From an uncultured Pelagibacteraceae bacterium (lineage in GTDB: Bacteria; Pseudomonadota; Alphaproteobacteria; Pelagibacterales; Pelagibacteraceae), in NCBI GenBank assembly GCA_902597865.1, contig CACJZL010000001.1:1-64000 (forward strand): DNA of 64,000 bases, in the 5' to 3' direction. The translations under genes and the position numbers were made by a program. How positions within the stretch are numbered: position 1 is the first letter of the stretch; the number at the start of each line of letters is the position of its first letter. Shown here piece by piece: positions 49,518 to 60,303 of this stretch. Below the pieces are notes generated by a model that was given only the letters and a program-made list of their open reading frames with translations, searched no databases and was not told the origin of the DNA.

Positions 49518-51623
49518 ATGCCGAAAAAATCTAGAAAAAAGAAAAAAGGGAAAAAAATTAAAAAAAGAAAACCTACAAAAAGGAAAAAAAAGGTTTCTCG
49601 TAAAACAAAAAAGAGAAGGTCCTTTAAACCTAAAAAAAGAAAAATAAAGAAAAAAGTAAAAAAATCTGTTAGTCAGCCAAAAGAAGATAGTGAAAAAATT
49701 TATAAGACAAAATCTGAATGGATTAAAAAAGCTTTAGTTACAAAAAATTTATATGAAAAGAAATATAATCAATCTTTAAAAGAAAATGATTCTTTTTGGA
49801 GAAAAGAAGGAAAGAGAATAAGTTGGATTAAGCCATATTCTAAGATTAAGGACGTCAAGTATAGTAAATCTGATGTGCACATTAAATGGTTCTATGACGG
49901 AACCCTTAATGCTTCAGCAAATTGTATAGATAGACATCTTAAAAATAACAAAGATAAGACTGCAATAATTTGGGTTGGGGATGATCCAAAAGTTCAAAAG
50001 AAAATAAGTTACAAACAACTCCACTTTGAAGTATCTAAAATTGCAAACGGACTAAAAAATATTGGTGTTAAAAAAGGTGACAGAGTAACAATTTATTTGA
50101 CTATGATACCGGAACTTGCATACACGATGCTGGCATGTGCGAGGATTGGTGCAATACACTCTATAATTTTTGGCGGATTTTCGCCCGACAGTATCGCAGG
50201 CAGAATTAATGACTGTAACTCAGATTATGTTGTGACTGCTGATGAGGGAGTCAGGGGTGGAAAAACAATTCCATTGAAAGAAATTACAGATGAAGCTTTG
50301 TTAAGTTGCACGAACGTAAAAAAATGTGTTGTTGTTAAAAGAACAGGAAATAGAATTAATTGGAATGAAGATAGAGATGTCTGGTACCATGACATAACAA
50401 AAAATGTCCCTGCTGTGTGTGAACCTGAAGAGATGAATGCGGAAGATCCTCTTTTTATTTTATACACATCTGGTTCAACGGGTAAGCCTAAAGGTGTGCT
50501 TCATACTACAGGCGGTTATATGGTGTATGCCTCAATGACTCATCAGTACATATTTAATTATAAACAAAAAGATATTTATTGGTGCACCGCTGACATTGGA
50601 TGGATTACAGGACATAGCTATATTATTTACGGACCTTTGGCTAATGGTGCAACAACTATAATGTTCGAAGGAATTCCGACTTATCCCGACAGTTCAAGAT
50701 GGTGGCAAATTGTCGACAAGTATAAAGTAAACATTTTTTATACTGCTCCTACCGCAATTAGAGCATTGATGAGAGAAGGTGAAGGACCAGTTAAAAAAAC
50801 TTCTAGAAAAAGCTTAAAACTTTTAGGAACTGTAGGAGAACCAATTAATCCAGAAGCATGGGAATGGTATTACAAAACTGTCGGAGATAGTAAGTGTCCA
50901 ATTGTTGATACTTGGTGGCAAACAGAAACAGGTGGTATATTAATTAGTCCACAAACTGGAGCTATAGATTTAAAACCTGGTTCAGCAACTAAACCTTTCT
51001 ACGGAATTAAACCTGTAATAGTTGATAAAGACGGGCACGTTTTAAAAGGAGAAGCTCAAGGAAGACTTTGTATAGCTCAATCATGGCCTGGACAAATGAG
51101 AACTGTTTATGGAGATCACAATAGGTTTATTGAAACATATTTTTCTCAATTCGATGGAAAATATTTTACTGGTGATGGATGTAGAAGAGATAAAGACGGG
51201 TATTATTGGATAACAGGAAGAGTTGACGATGTAATTATTGTATCGGGTCATAACCTTGGTACTGCAGAAATAGAAAGTGCTTTCGTGGCTCATCCAAAAG
51301 TAGCGGAAGCTGCAGTCGTGGGTTATCCTCATGACATTAAAGGAAACGGTTTGTACTGTTACGTGACCCTTAATGTAGGTGAAAATCCTGATGGTGATTT
51401 GGAAAGAGATTTGAAGCTTTGGGTAAGAAAACAAATTGGGCCGATAGCTACTCCTGATATAATTCATTTTTCACCAGGACTTCCGAAAACTAGATCTGGA
51501 AAAATAATGAGAAGAATTTTACGAAAGATTGCAGCCAACGAACACGATCAACTTGGTGACACTACAACTTTAGCAGATCCTAGTGTTGTCAAAAGCCTTG
51601 TTGATGAAAGAAAAAATATTTAA
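49518..51623 (+). CDS. acs: Acetyl-CoA synthetase with Lys/Arg-rich N-terminal extension
   Basis: [84 protein letters not shown]. Confidence 0.97.
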   Translation: MPKKSRKKKKGKKIKKRKPTKRKKKVSRKTKKRRSFKPKKRKIKKKVKKSVSQPKEDSEKIYKTKSEWIKKALVTKNLYEKKYNQSLKENDSFWRKEGKRISWIKPYSKIKDVKYSKSDVHIKWFYDGTLNASANCIDRHLKNNKDKTAIIWVGDDPKVQKKISYKQLHFEVSKIANGLKNIGVKKGDRVTIYLTMIPELAYTMLACARIGAIHSIIFGGFSPDSIAGRINDCNSDYVVTADEGVRGGKTIPLKEITDEALLSCTNVKKCVVVKRTGNRINWNEDRDVWYHDITKNVPAVCEPEEMNAEDPLFILYTSGSTGKPKGVLHTTGGYMVYASMTHQYIFNYKQKDIYWCTADIGWITGHSYIIYGPLANGATTIMFEGIPTYPDSSRWWQIVDKYKVNIFYTAPTAIRALMREGEGPVKKTSRKSLKLLGTVGEPINPEAWEWYYKTVGDSKCPIVDTWWQTETGGILISPQTGAIDLKPGSATKPFYGIKPVIVDKDGHVLKGEAQGRLCIAQSWPGQMRTVYGDHNRFIETYFSQFDGKYFTGDGCRRDKDGYYWITGRVDDVIIVSGHNLGTAEIESAFVAHPKVAEAAVVGYPHDIKGNGLYCYVTLNVGENPDGDLERDLKLWVRKQIGPIATPDIIHFSPGLPKTRSGKIMRRILRKIAANEHDQLGDTTTLADPSVVKSLVDERKNI

Positions 51624-52243
51624 AAATTAATTCTTTTTTCGAATTCTTCTTTTATATTATCCCACTTCAGTATCATTGAGTTTAAAACAATTTTTCTATC
51701 TAAAGTTTTCAATTCTTCAGCAATCGGTGCCCATTCATACAAAGCTAAAGCACTTTTGTTAAATGGCAAAGAACTAAAATATTTTTTCCAATCAATTTCT
51801 TCTAATCTTTTATCAAAAGTGGCTTTGCCTTTTGCAATTATATCATCTGGCATTCCGTTTTTAAGTTCATCATGCAAGATCTCTTCATAAATCATTTTGG
51901 ATTTAGCTATGTCTTCGTATTTAAAGAAATAATTTAAATAAGAAAAGCTATAGAAAGTAAGATCTTGAAGGGCCACATAATAAATATTCCATTTTGCTTT
52001 ATTTATTGAAGATAAAAATTCTTCATTATCAAAATGCAAAACGTATCTTGTTCCCATTCTGGTTTTTAAATAATTATAAAGGGTAACCTGTGTTACCCAA
52101 GCTGATTTCTCTTGAATAAATTTTTTTAGGTCGTCCAAATTCCTTAATTTACTCTTAGGGAGCACTGCTTTAAACATTGCTCCTAAATAGACTTTAAAAT
52201 CAGCAAGACTTATATCTTTTAGATTGAATTTATATTTTAGCAT
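51620..52243 (-). CDS. Conserved hypothetical protein
   Basis: 207 aa ORF, convergent with acs with 4-nt overlap; family not recognised. Confidence 0.6.
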   Translation of the reverse strand: MLKYKFNLKDISLADFKVYLGAMFKAVLPKSKLRNLDDLKKFIQEKSAWVTQVTLYNYLKTRMGTRYVLHFDNEEFLSSINKAKWNIYYVALQDLTFYSFSYLNYFFKYEDIAKSKMIYEEILHDELKNGMPDDIIAKGKATFDKRLEEIDWKKYFSSLPFNKSALALYEWAPIAEELKTLDRKIVLNSMILKWDNIKEEFEKRINF

Positions 52244-52365
52244 TATTTTCTACTACAAGTTGTCTAATTGTGTAAAAACACACTCAATTGTAACATTTTT
52301 AGGGGTTCCAATCTATGTCATTTTGGGTAATGTTTCGTCTTTTAACCTATAGGGAGGGAAAAAAA

Positions 52366-52629
52366 ATGTCAAAACAACAACAACACTGGGAAAAAACTAG
52401 GATGTTGCTATTTATAACATTAGCAATCTGGTTTGTTTTCTCTATTGGCATCTTTTTCTTCGGCGCCGAGATGGAAGCGTCATCAATAAGACCACTAGGA
52501 TATCCGTTGTCTTATTACATGACATGTCAAGGTTCTCTTGGAATTTTCGTAATACTAATTTTCTGGTTTGCGAATAGACAAGAAAAAATTGACGAAGAGT
52601 TCGGCTACACTGAAAGAGAGGATGACTAA
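52366..52629 (+). CDS. DUF4212 protein (sodium:solute symporter small subunit)
   Basis: MSKQQQHWEKTRMLLFITLAIWFVFSIGIFFFG...YPLSYYMTCQGSLGIFVILIFWFANRQEKIDEEFGY; AGGGAGGG Shine-Dalgarno; ATG at 52366. Confidence 0.9.
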   Translation: MSKQQQHWEKTRMLLFITLAIWFVFSIGIFFFGAEMEASSIRPLGYPLSYYMTCQGSLGIFVILIFWFANRQEKIDEEFGYTEREDD

Positions 52630-54449
52630 TGTTTAAAGGTAAATTTATAGACAATCTTCCTAAGATTTATGGAACATATACCGGCGGGTTTATCGTTTTC
52701 ATAATCTTGATGGCGATTGCTGAACAAGCTGGGATGTCGGCAAAGTTAATTGGTATTTTCTTTGTTGCGTTTACAGTTTTAATTTATGCGTTGATTGGTT
52801 ACCTATCACGTACAATGCAAACAGATGCATATTACGTAGCTGGAAGACAGGTTCCAACAGTATTCAACGGAATGGCTACTGCAGCAGACTGGATGTCTGG
52901 TGCTTCATTCGTTGCGATGGCTGGAGGAATTTACTTCAAAGGTTACGGCTATATGGCATTGCTTGTTGGTTGGACGGGTGGATACGTACTAGTTGCTTCG
53001 CTATTAGCACCGTACTTGAGAAAGTTTGGTTGCTACACAGTTCCAGATTTTATCGGAACTAGATATGGCGGAAACATGGCTAGACTATCTGCGGTAATAG
53101 TCTTAACAGTTGCATCATTCACATACGTGACTGCACAGATAAACGCGACAGGAACAATTGCATCAGTTGCACTTGACATTCCTTTCGAGATTGCTGTGTA
53201 CGTTGGTCTTGCAAGTATATTGATGTGTTCAATGCTTGGTGGAATGAGAGCAGTTACTTGGACGCAAGTTGCTCAGTACATCGTACTGATTATAGCATAC
53301 TTGTTACCAGTTTTCTGGATCAGTAACAAAATGGGTGCAGGAGTATTTCCACACCTAATGTTAGCAGATGAAGTAGCAAGGATCGCTGAGTTAGAAGCTC
53401 AGTTCGGTCTTGGTGACGTTAAAAACTCTGCAGCTGACCTAAAACAGGTACCAAAAGGACTATCTGGTATAACTAAAGCGCACGCAGAAGTTAACACAAC
53501 ACCTTGGAAATTTATTTCATTAGCGGTTTGTATGATGGCTGGAACAGCTTCATTACCACACGTTATGATGAGATATTTCACAACTCCAAGTGTGAAAGCT
53601 GCAAGAAGATCAGTAGGTTGGTCACTATTTTTTATATTCCTACTATACTCTTCAGCACCAATGTTAGCGACTTTGTCTAAACTATCACTAATGGATCCAA
53701 ACTTAGCTACTGGAATTATTGGTAAATCAATCTCTGAAGTTCAAGCGATTGACTGGTATCAAAACTGGAACCAAGCAAACTTAATGTTTGTAAGCGACTT
53801 TAACGGAAATGGAACACTTGAATTAAACGAGTTTTTCATGGGTGGTAAAGCCGTTGTATTGGCTACTCCAGAGATAGCAGGATTACCATATGTAATTTCT
53901 GGTCTAGTTGCTGCTGGAGGTATGGCTGCTGCCATGTCAACAGCTGACGGATTAGTGTTAGCGATATCAAATGCTCTATCGCACGACATTTACTACAAGA
54001 TGATTAACCCTAAAGCAGAAACAGCGAAAAGACTTATCGTTGCAAGGATATTACTTGTATTAATTGGTTTTGCAGGAGCAACAATTGCAGCTCTTGAGAT
54101 TCAAGGTATCTTAGGTTCAGTCATCTGGGCTTTTGACTTTGCGATGTCAGGATTGTTCTTCCCACTTGTATTAGGAGTATGGTGGAAGAGAGCTAATGCT
54201 CAAGGAGCAGTCGCTGGAATGTTAGGTGGTTTAATCGCTGGTTCAGCATATCTAATTGCTGTAAGAAGTGGTTACCCTGGATTCTGGGGAGTTACTCAAT
54301 TAACATTTGGTATTGTTGGATCTTTAGTAAGCTTAGTATTAATGGTGGTAGTCAGCTTGATGACTAAAGCACCTGATGCTGCTACTCAAAGAATGGTTGA
54401 CGAAGTACGAATACCTAGCGGTAAAGCGATACTTGGTAAACAACACTAA
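52629..54449 (+). CDS. Sodium:solute symporter (ActP/acetate permease-like)
   Basis: Multi-TM; AYYVAGRQVPTVFNGMATAADWMSGASFVAMAGGIYFKGY, GTASLPHVMMRYFTTPSVKAARRSVGWSL, PYVISGLVAAGGMAAAMSTADGLVLAISNALSHD. Confidence 0.95.
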   Translation: MFKGKFIDNLPKIYGTYTGGFIVFIILMAIAEQAGMSAKLIGIFFVAFTVLIYALIGYLSRTMQTDAYYVAGRQVPTVFNGMATAADWMSGASFVAMAGGIYFKGYGYMALLVGWTGGYVLVASLLAPYLRKFGCYTVPDFIGTRYGGNMARLSAVIVLTVASFTYVTAQINATGTIASVALDIPFEIAVYVGLASILMCSMLGGMRAVTWTQVAQYIVLIIAYLLPVFWISNKMGAGVFPHLMLADEVARIAELEAQFGLGDVKNSAADLKQVPKGLSGITKAHAEVNTTPWKFISLAVCMMAGTASLPHVMMRYFTTPSVKAARRSVGWSLFFIFLLYSSAPMLATLSKLSLMDPNLATGIIGKSISEVQAIDWYQNWNQANLMFVSDFNGNGTLELNEFFMGGKAVVLATPEIAGLPYVISGLVAAGGMAAAMSTADGLVLAISNALSHDIYYKMINPKAETAKRLIVARILLVLIGFAGATIAALEIQGILGSVIWAFDFAMSGLFFPLVLGVWWKRANAQGAVAGMLGGLIAGSAYLIAVRSGYPGFWGVTQLTFGIVGSLVSLVLMVVVSLMTKAPDAATQRMVDEVRIPSGKAILGKQH

Positions 54450-54461
54450 ATAATTACTTTC

Positions 54462-54485
54462 GAAGGGGCGAATTTTCGCCCCTTC
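54462..54485 (+). terminator. Hairpin terminator-like structure downstream of the symporter
   Basis: GAAGGGGCGA-ATTT-TCGCCCCTTC perfect 10-bp stem; weak downstream T tract. Confidence 0.65.
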
Positions 54486-54500
54486 AATCTCTTTAAAATC

Positions 54501-54851
54501 ATGTACGCAAATTTTCATCCAATGGTTTATTTAATCGATTACGTCATGGGCGTAATTATGTGGACACTAATTGGAAGAGTTGCGATGAACATATTTCAAA
54601 GGGAGGACTCTAATTTCTTCTTTATGAAGATATTTGTGAAAATGACTGATCCATTTATAAGAATATTTGCATTTATCACTCCATCTTTCATCATAAAGCC
54701 TTTGGTGCCACTTTATGTTGCTTGGTTCTTCTATATGTTTAGATTTTACTTAATGCCTTATCTATTAGGCTATTCTGTAATGGGAATGTTGTCATTTCCA
54801 TTAGAAAGTGAAATTGCTATTCAGATATACCAAATTTTCGGTAAAAATTGA
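54501..54851 (+). CDS. Small YggT-like membrane protein
   Basis: MVYLIDYVMGVIMWTLIGRVAMNIFQ...MTDPFIRIFAFITPSFIIKPLVPLYVAWFFYMFRFYLM. Confidence 0.65.
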   Translation: MYANFHPMVYLIDYVMGVIMWTLIGRVAMNIFQREDSNFFFMKIFVKMTDPFIRIFAFITPSFIIKPLVPLYVAWFFYMFRFYLMPYLLGYSVMGMLSFPLESEIAIQIYQIFGKN

Positions 54852-54894
54852 TTCAAAAAAAAAACAAAAATTGATACTAGTATTCTAAGTATCA

Positions 54895-55554
54895 ATGAAA
54901 AAAATTCAAATATCTCCATCAATTCTTTCAGCTGATTTCAGTAATTTAGAAAAAGATATAAAGAAACTTGAAACGGCAGGAGCAGACATGATTCATGTAG
55001 ATGTGATGGATGGTCACTTTGTACCAAATATAACTATTGGACCACCTGTTATTAAAGCGCTGAGAAGCAAAACTTCACTTCCATTTGACGTTCATTTAAT
55101 GATTAGTCCAGTTCATAAATATATAAAGGACTTTGCAAATGCAGGAGCAGATATTATTACAATTCATCCAGAGGCTACTCCTAATTTACAAGAGTCCATT
55201 GATGAAATAAGAAGTTTTAAAAAAAAAGTAGGCATATCTTTAAATCCAGATACTAAAATTGATATTGTTGAAGATTATCTAAATAAAGTAGATCTAATAC
55301 TTATCATGAGTGTTTATCCAGGTTTTGGTGGTCAAAAATTTATATCTGATGTTTTAGAAAAAATTAAAGGCTTAAAAAATTTAAAAGATAAAAAAAAATT
55401 AAATTTTGATATTGAAGTTGATGGTGGAATTAATTTTTCAAATTTCAAATCAGTGATTGATGCCGGGGCAAATGTCCTGGTATCAGGGACTACAATTTTT
55501 AAAGAGAACAATGGAGATATAAAAAAGAATATAGATTTTCTAAAATCGATTTGA
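54895..55554 (+). CDS. rpe: Ribulose-phosphate 3-epimerase
   Basis: ISPSILSADFSNLEKDI, HVDVMDGHFVPNITIGPPVIKAL, MSVYPGFGGQKFI, DGGINFSNF. Confidence 0.97.
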   Translation: MKKIQISPSILSADFSNLEKDIKKLETAGADMIHVDVMDGHFVPNITIGPPVIKALRSKTSLPFDVHLMISPVHKYIKDFANAGADIITIHPEATPNLQESIDEIRSFKKKVGISLNPDTKIDIVEDYLNKVDLILIMSVYPGFGGQKFISDVLEKIKGLKNLKDKKKLNFDIEVDGGINFSNFKSVIDAGANVLVSGTTIFKENNGDIKKNIDFLKSI

Positions 55555-55560
55555 TTTATC

Positions 55561-57186
55561 ATGATAGCTAAAGAAAAATTTTTAAATAATTCTCTTTCTT
55601 ATCTTTATAAACAAATTAGAAAAGTATATCTCAACTCAAATGTTTATAACCGGAAGATATCTAGAGTATTTGACGGAGGCTTGAATTATGTTCCGAATTT
55701 ATCTTTATTAAACTGTATTATTAAATCTAAAGAGAGAAATTTTAGGATTGAAGATTTTAGTCTTGAAGATGTTTGGAACAAAATTGATCTTAATGATAAA
55801 GATTTTAAAAAGATTCATAGTTTTTATTGGTTGTTTACAATTAACTTAAAATCATCAAAAAAAATTACTCAAAATATAATATCGAACTGGATTGGAAATT
55901 ATGAAAGCTATTCACCTAAAAGTTGGGAAACAGATACCTTGGCAAAAAGAATTATTTCATGGATTGCTAATAGCCAGATTACTTATGAAAACGCGACAGA
56001 AAACTATAAAATTTTATTTTCTAGAAACATTAAAAAACAAGTAAATCATTTAATTAATGAGATTGATAACTCTTCAACCTTAAACGACAAAATGTTGGGG
56101 TGTGCTGCAATAATTCTTGCCAGTTTATCTTTTAATGGCCAAACAAAATATCTAGACTTTGGACTAAATTTGTTAAAAAAAATTATTAATTCATCATTCG
56201 AATTAGATGGATTTCCAAAATCTAGAAGTCCAAGACAACTACTTTTTTACATGAAGTATTTGATATTTATAAGGGAACTTCTTAGAGACTCACAGAATGA
56301 AATTCCTGAACATCTAAATGAAATTATCTATTACTTAGGAAAATGTTATGCATTTTTCTTTAAAGAAAATGAAAAGAAATTTTTGTTTAATGGTAATCAA
56401 GAAATAAATAACCGTGATTTTCAAAATTTTCTTAAAATCCATGATTATAAATTTAGAAATAACTTAAATAATTTAGGTGGTTACGCAATTCTCTCGCATA
56501 AAAAAAATTGTTTAGCTATGGATGTTGGTTCATCCCCAGAAAAGAAAAACTCATCAGAATATCAATCTGGGGCATTATCTTTTGAATTTTATTATGACAA
56601 TGAAAAACTCATTACTAATTGTGGGTACTATCAAGATTTTAAACATAAATTAAATGTTATTTCAAAATCAACGGCAACACATTCAACTATTTCAATTGAT
56701 GATAGTTCTTCATGTTCTTTTTCAAAAAATCCTAATGGTCAAAATTATCTAAAAACTAACTTAAAAATACTTGATAAAAAAATAGAGGACGATCAAGATA
56801 AGTGGCATATCTCTGCAAAACATGATGGTTACCAAAAAAAATATGGCCTTAATATTCAAAGGGATCTTACTTTTTTTAAAAATGAAAACAAGTTTATTGG
56901 AACTGATAAAATTATATCCAAAAGAGGCTTTCAAAATTTAGAATATGAAATTCGATTTCATCTTATGCCGGGCACAAATGCAATTAAAACACAAGATCAA
57001 AAATCTATATTAATACAACTGAAAAAGTCTGGTTGGAAGTTTACATGTGATAAAGAAATTTTTGATATTGAAAAAGGTCTTTATTTTGGGAGAAAAAACT
57101 CTTTTTCAGAAAATTTAAATATATTTATTAATGGATTTATTTCGAATGAAGAGGAAGAAATAAATTGGTCGATTGAAAAAGTATGA
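55561..57186 (+). CDS. Heparinase II/III-family protein
   Basis: SPKSWETDTLAKRIISWIANS, DGFPKSRSPRQLLFYMKYLIFIREL, LAMDVGSSPEKKNSSEYQSGALSFEFYYDNEKLITNCGYY, HSTISIDDSSS. Confidence 0.85.
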   Translation: MIAKEKFLNNSLSYLYKQIRKVYLNSNVYNRKISRVFDGGLNYVPNLSLLNCIIKSKERNFRIEDFSLEDVWNKIDLNDKDFKKIHSFYWLFTINLKSSKKITQNIISNWIGNYESYSPKSWETDTLAKRIISWIANSQITYENATENYKILFSRNIKKQVNHLINEIDNSSTLNDKMLGCAAIILASLSFNGQTKYLDFGLNLLKKIINSSFELDGFPKSRSPRQLLFYMKYLIFIRELLRDSQNEIPEHLNEIIYYLGKCYAFFFKENEKKFLFNGNQEINNRDFQNFLKIHDYKFRNNLNNLGGYAILSHKKNCLAMDVGSSPEKKNSSEYQSGALSFEFYYDNEKLITNCGYYQDFKHKLNVISKSTATHSTISIDDSSSCSFSKNPNGQNYLKTNLKILDKKIEDDQDKWHISAKHDGYQKKYGLNIQRDLTFFKNENKFIGTDKIISKRGFQNLEYEIRFHLMPGTNAIKTQDQKSILIQLKKSGWKFTCDKEIFDIEKGLYFGRKNSFSENLNIFINGFISNEEEEINWSIEKV

Positions 57187-58730
57187 ATTTAAAAAAAGTT
57201 AATCGAGCTCTAATTTCAGTTTCTGACAAATCTGAACTTTCAAAAATTTTAAAAGTTCTTAAAAAATTTAAAGTTGAAATATTAAGTTCTGGAGGTACTT
57301 ATAAAAAAATTAACAGACTTGGTTATAAGAGTATTGAAATAAGTGATTTTACTAATTCTCCAGAGATATTAGATGGAAGAGTAAAAACCTTACACCCAAA
57401 ACTTTATGGAGGAATCTTATTTAAAAGGAACAATAAAAAGCATCAAAAACAAATTAAAAAAATTAACATTAAGAAGATAGATTTAGTTATTGTAAATTTC
57501 TACCCTTTTGAAGAGGCAGTCAAAACAGGAAATGATAAAAAAATAATCGAAAATATCGATATTGGTGGACCAACTTTGGTTAGAGCAGCAGCAAAAAATT
57601 ATGAGGATGTGACAGTCGTTACAGACACAAGTCAATATATTGCACTTCAAAATGAAATGAATAAATATAGAGGATCAACAACTCTTAACTTTAGAAAAAT
57701 ATTATCAAGAGACGCTTTTCTTGAAACTGGATATTACGATACAAAAATTACAGACTATTTGAATAAAGCTAACAATGACTCTCCACCACCAAAAAAGAAA
57801 TTAATTGGTGGAAATTTAGTTGAAAATTTAAGGTATGGGGAAAATCCTCACCAAGGCGCAAGTGTTTATTCTTTAAATAAAGAAATAAATATAAAACAAC
57901 TAAGTGGAAAAAAATTAAGTTACAACAATTATAACGATATTTTTACAGGTATATCCTTATCAAAATCATTCACTAAAGATTATTCGACAGTAATAATCAA
58001 ACATGCAAACCCTTGTGGAGTTGCATTAGATAAAAGAAAAATCGATAGCTATCTTAAAGCATATGAGTGTGACCCTACAAGTGCTTTTGGAGGCATTATT
58101 TCATGTAATTATAAAGTTGATAAAACTGTTGCAAAAGAAATTTCAAGTAAGTTTTATGAAGTAGTTGTTGCTAACGGTTTTGAAAGTGGCGCTTTAAAAA
58201 TATTAAAAAGGAAAAAAAATTTAAGATTGATTGACTCTGGTTCATTGAAAGAACTCAATTTTGAACAAAATACATCAATTATGAATAATTTTCTTTCGCA
58301 GACTTCTGACACTGGGATATTTAAAAAAGGTGACTTTAAAGTTGTCTCTAAAGTTAGACCTTCAAATGAAACTCTGAAAAATCTTTTGTTTACATTTAAT
58401 GTATGTAGATTTGTAAAATCAAATGCAATAGTGATCTCTCAAAATAATTCAACTATTGGAATAGGATCTGGACAACCAAGTAGACTGGATAGCTGCAAGA
58501 TTGCTGTTAGTAAAATGAAAAAATTAAGAAAAATTGATAGTAAAGAAAAAGTTGTAGCTGCATCTGACGCTTTTTTTCCTTTTGTAGATGGGATTGAAAC
58601 TTTAGTACAAGCTGGTGTTGAGGCTATAATTCAACCAAGAGGATCTATTAGAGATAAAGAGATTATAAATTTTGCAAATAAAACGAATACTATTCTTGTC
58701 TTTTCCAAGACAAGACATTTTAAACATTAA
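57183..58730 (+). CDS. purH: Bifunctional AICAR transformylase/IMP cyclohydrolase
   Basis: RALISVSDKSEL, ILDGRVKTLHPKLYGGIL, NIDIGGPTLVRAAAKNYEDV, LRYGENPHQGASVY, IKHANPCGVA. Confidence 0.97.
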   Translation: MNLKKVNRALISVSDKSELSKILKVLKKFKVEILSSGGTYKKINRLGYKSIEISDFTNSPEILDGRVKTLHPKLYGGILFKRNNKKHQKQIKKINIKKIDLVIVNFYPFEEAVKTGNDKKIIENIDIGGPTLVRAAAKNYEDVTVVTDTSQYIALQNEMNKYRGSTTLNFRKILSRDAFLETGYYDTKITDYLNKANNDSPPPKKKLIGGNLVENLRYGENPHQGASVYSLNKEINIKQLSGKKLSYNNYNDIFTGISLSKSFTKDYSTVIIKHANPCGVALDKRKIDSYLKAYECDPTSAFGGIISCNYKVDKTVAKEISSKFYEVVVANGFESGALKILKRKKNLRLIDSGSLKELNFEQNTSIMNNFLSQTSDTGIFKKGDFKVVSKVRPSNETLKNLLFTFNVCRFVKSNAIVISQNNSTIGIGSGQPSRLDSCKIAVSKMKKLRKIDSKEKVVAASDAFFPFVDGIETLVQAGVEAIIQPRGSIRDKEIINFANKTNTILVFSKTRHFKH

Positions 58731-59065
58731 GAAATTTTATCTATTTTAGCTGCAAGAATGAAGTCACTTTCGGCAAGACCGTTTATAGCGTGAGTAAAAA
58801 TTTTAATTTTAGCATATCCCCAACCAAACCAAATATCAGGATGATGACCTTCGCTTTCAGCAATGCCTCCAACTTTGTTGACAAATTCTTGGCTTTCAAG
58901 AAAATTTTTAAATTTAAATTCTTTAATTAAATAATAGTTTTTACTTTCATCAGGTTTTACATCCCAACCATCGACTTTTTTAAGATACTTATGTATCTCA
59001 TCAATTTTAAAACTTGGGATACCGCCCTCACAAGGAATACATTTCTTTTCTGATAAATCACTCAT
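58727..59065 (-). CDS. Pterin-4a-carbinolamine dehydratase
   Basis: GWDVKPDESKNYYLIKEFKFKNFLESQEFVNKVGGIAESEGHHPDIWFGWGYAKIKIFTHAINGL. Confidence 0.92.
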   Translation of the reverse strand: MSDLSEKKCIPCEGGIPSFKIDEIHKYLKKVDGWDVKPDESKNYYLIKEFKFKNFLESQEFVNKVGGIAESEGHHPDIWFGWGYAKIKIFTHAINGLAESDFILAAKIDKIS

Positions 59066-59073
59066 AATTAATT

Positions 59074-59451
59074 TTAAGGTTTAGCGTAGCAGTTATTTCC
59101 TCTCCAACTCCAGTCTACAACTTTGTTTTCTGTGGAGATTGTGAAAGTAGTAGTACAATTCAAATTTATCATCGTACCTGGACTTCCGTATGTTGTTGAA
59201 TTAATTGTTCCGAATGGGCCAATTGATCCGGTCGTTGTTTGTGAACCAGGCATATAAACCTGGCCACCTCTTACAAAAGTTAGCATTTTTTCACCATTAT
59301 CTTTTACATAAACATTTGATGGTGGACCCCATTTGCTCACTAAGCTGTCAGCACTCGAACCCATCCAACTATCTAAAAGTTTACTATAACCTGCAGTAGT
59401 TGCACAAGATAACAGGAAAAAGACAGGTATTAAAAATAAAAATTTTCTCAT
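59074..59451 (-). CDS. Putative small lipoprotein
   Basis: MRKFLFLIPVFFLLSCATTAGYSKLLDSWMGSSADSLVSKWGPPSNVY; lipobox LLSC; start trimmed because the track ORF reads into the tRNA. Confidence 0.8.
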   Translation of the reverse strand: MRKFLFLIPVFFLLSCATTAGYSKLLDSWMGSSADSLVSKWGPPSNVYVKDNGEKMLTFVRGGQVYMPGSQTTTGSIGPFGTINSTTYGSPGTMINLNCTTTFTISTENKVVDWSWRGNNCYAKP

Positions 59452-59459
59452 AACAAATA

Positions 59460-59534
59460 TGGAGCGGGCAATGGGACTTGAACCCACGACCTTCTCGTTG
59501 GCAACGAGACGCTCTACCACTGAGCTATGCCCGC
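59460..59534 (-). tRNA. tRNA-Gly (GCC anticodon), CCA encoded
   Basis: GCGGGCATAGCTCAGTGGTAGAGCGTCTCGTTGCCAACGAGAAGGTCGTGGGTTCAAGTCCCATTGCCCGCTCCA folds as a cloverleaf. Confidence 0.95.
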
Positions 59535-59658
59535 CTATTTAATTACTTGAAGTTAAAGGCTTTTTAAAAATTAAGCAAGCGACAAATTGATTAGTCTAAA
59601 TAAAGAATTCTTTAAGCTTTGGTATAGAAATTTTCTTAACTCTTTGCTACAATTTATT

Positions 59659-60303
59659 ATGAACAATCAAACAAAATTACCAAAAAAAATACCTGTATTT
59701 CCATTATCAAATTTCATATTTTTTCCAAATACGAGCGCTCCTCTAAATATTTTTGAACCAAGATATATTCAAATGATAGACGACAGTATGAAGAGTGACA
59801 GGATTATTGGAATGATACAGCCAAAAAAATCTGGGGATACAAAAAAACCTGATCTATTTAAAATTGGATGTATGGGAAAAATTACAAGTTTTAATGAGAC
59901 TGATGATGGTAGGTATATAGTTATCTTAAATGGTTTAATAAGATTTAAAATAATCAATGAAATTGAAAGTGATAAATCATATAGAATGTGTGAAGTTGAT
60001 CATAAAGATTTTGAACAAGACCTTAGTGAAAAAAAGGAACCTATTAAATTTTCAGATTTAAGACTTATCTTTGATAATTTAAGATCATTATTTGAAAAGC
60101 AGGGATATTTGATTAATTGGAAAGAATTCGAAAAACAAGACTTAAGTCAAACAATTAATACTTTAGCGATGGCTTCACCTTTTACGCTTGAAGAGAAACA
60201 AATGCTTCTAGAAACAAAGAATCTTAATTATAGAAAAGAAAAATTAGAACAAATTATTAATACTTATCTTAAAGATAACTTTAGTAATAAAACTATTCAG
60301 TAA
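59659..60303 (+). CDS. LON N-terminal (substrate-binding) domain protein
   Basis: KIPVFPLSNFIFFPNTSAPLNIFEPRYIQMIDDSM, GRYIVILNGLIRFKI, SPFTLEEKQMLLE; ATG 59659 preferred. Confidence 0.88.
   Translation: MNNQTKLPKKIPVFPLSNFIFFPNTSAPLNIFEPRYIQMIDDSMKSDRIIGMIQPKKSGDTKKPDLFKIGCMGKITSFNETDDGRYIVILNGLIRFKIINEIESDKSYRMCEVDHKDFEQDLSEKKEPIKFSDLRLIFDNLRSLFEKQGYLINWKEFEKQDLSQTINTLAMASPFTLEEKQMLLETKNLNYRKEKLEQIINTYLKDNFSNKTIQ

Noticed and set aside
51081-51467. 128-aa antisense ORF inside acs
   Set aside because: Overlaps the strongly conserved Acs catalytic region; no independent support.
52270-52300. Small hairpin TGTGTAAAAACACA upstream of the DUF4212 gene as a regulatory element
   Set aside because: Only 5-bp AT-rich stem; easily expected by chance in this composition.
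59452-59520. MVERLVANEKVVGSSPIARS N-terminal extension of the small lipoprotein ORF
   Set aside because: This peptide is translation of the tRNA-Gly gene; the true start is MRKFLFLIPVFFLLSC at 59451.
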